Origin: FEN-680 sp036845225 | GTDB lineage: Bacteria > Actinomycetota > Geothermincolia > Fen-727 > Anoxymicrobiaceae | DNA length: 39,227 bases | Reading direction: 5' to 3' | NCBI GenBank assembly: GCA_036845225.1 | Contig: DAIUEJ010000026.1 | Span: 1-39,227 of the forward strand | Shown: positions 39,227 through 39,227 of the stretch, piece by piece | Layout of the letters: each line of letters begins with the position of its first letter | How positions within the stretch are numbered: position 1 is the stretch's first letter | Made by a program: the position numbers and the translations under genes | Notes under the pieces: model-generated | Seen by the model: only the letters and a program-made list of their open reading frames with translations | Told to the model about the DNA's origin: nothing | Databases searched by the model: none

Positions 39227-39227
39227 G

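Noticed and set aside
1..39227. tRNA or rRNA genes, CRISPR arrays, insertion sequences, prophage genes
   Set aside because: I looked for cloverleaf-like runs, regular direct repeats with spacers, transposase or integrase motifs and found none that hold up.

Overview
The window is about 39.2 kb of GC-rich, densely packed bacterial DNA with one 100-N scaffold gap (19615-19714). Gene content points to a deep-branching, probably anaerobic actinobacterium. A GarA-type FHA protein sits directly before an Rv1828-type MerR regulator, which is an actinobacterial hallmark. RNase Y, a DUF151 bifunctional nuclease, LL-diaminopimelate aminotransferase, an anaerobic class III ribonucleotide reductase with a glutaredoxin-like partner, and an AcsE-like methyltetrahydrofolate methyltransferase fit lineages such as Geothermincolia or OPB41-like clades. 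The taxon is my inference; no rRNA or tRNA gene is present to fix it.

Layout, left part (+ strand, 1-19.8 kb). The window opens inside rny. Then come an orphan GHKL ATPase, a membrane-anchored gene broken by an in-frame TAG, a DUF948-like protein and miaB. A nicotinamidase-like gene and nicotinate phosphoribosyltransferase form an NAD salvage pair, followed by a lipoate ligase-family gene. Two small unknown genes lead into garA and merR, with a perfect inverted repeat between the putative merR promoter and its start codon. Next is a three-gene set: a PRC-barrel/MgtE-like protein, an Nramp-family transporter with NRMT-type (Mg2+) site residues, and a tandem PRC-barrel protein. It is preceded by about 190 nt of structured leader ending in a strong intrinsic terminator. 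Then follow a D-Ala-D-Ala carboxypeptidase, the DUF151 nuclease, a K+ channel with an RCK domain, a coiled-coil RlpA-like protein, a metallo-beta-lactamase-fold hydrolase and a geranylgeranyl-reductase-family flavoprotein that crosses the gap.

Middle part (19.8-28.7 kb). A membrane protein and an AcsE-like methyltransferase lie on the minus strand, divergent from an acyl-CoA synthetase and an AsnC-domain protein. A GNAT gene (minus) is followed by an AT-richer gene-poor stretch, then an orphan two-FtsX-domain ABC permease. A secreted, membrane-anchored protein comes next; it looks like an M61 peptidase whose zinc site has been lost.

Right part (minus strand, 39.2 to 28.7 kb). One run reads MEMO (partial), AMMECR1, miaA, dapF, dapL, hflX, with overlaps or very short gaps. 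A second reads nrdR, nrdD, glutaredoxin, dut (apparently CTG start), DUF3786, queC. The nrdR promoter carries two NrdR-box-like sites exactly 32 bp apart, one between -35 and -10, so nrdR-nrdD-grx and perhaps dut are probably NrdR-repressed. dapL and dapF catalyse consecutive steps to meso-diaminopimelate.

The best candidates for something undescribed are the leader before the Mg2+ transport genes, the sensor-like MgtE with a degraded pore beside an NRMT, the zinc-ribbon GarA with its MerR operator, and the M61-like pseudo-peptidase.
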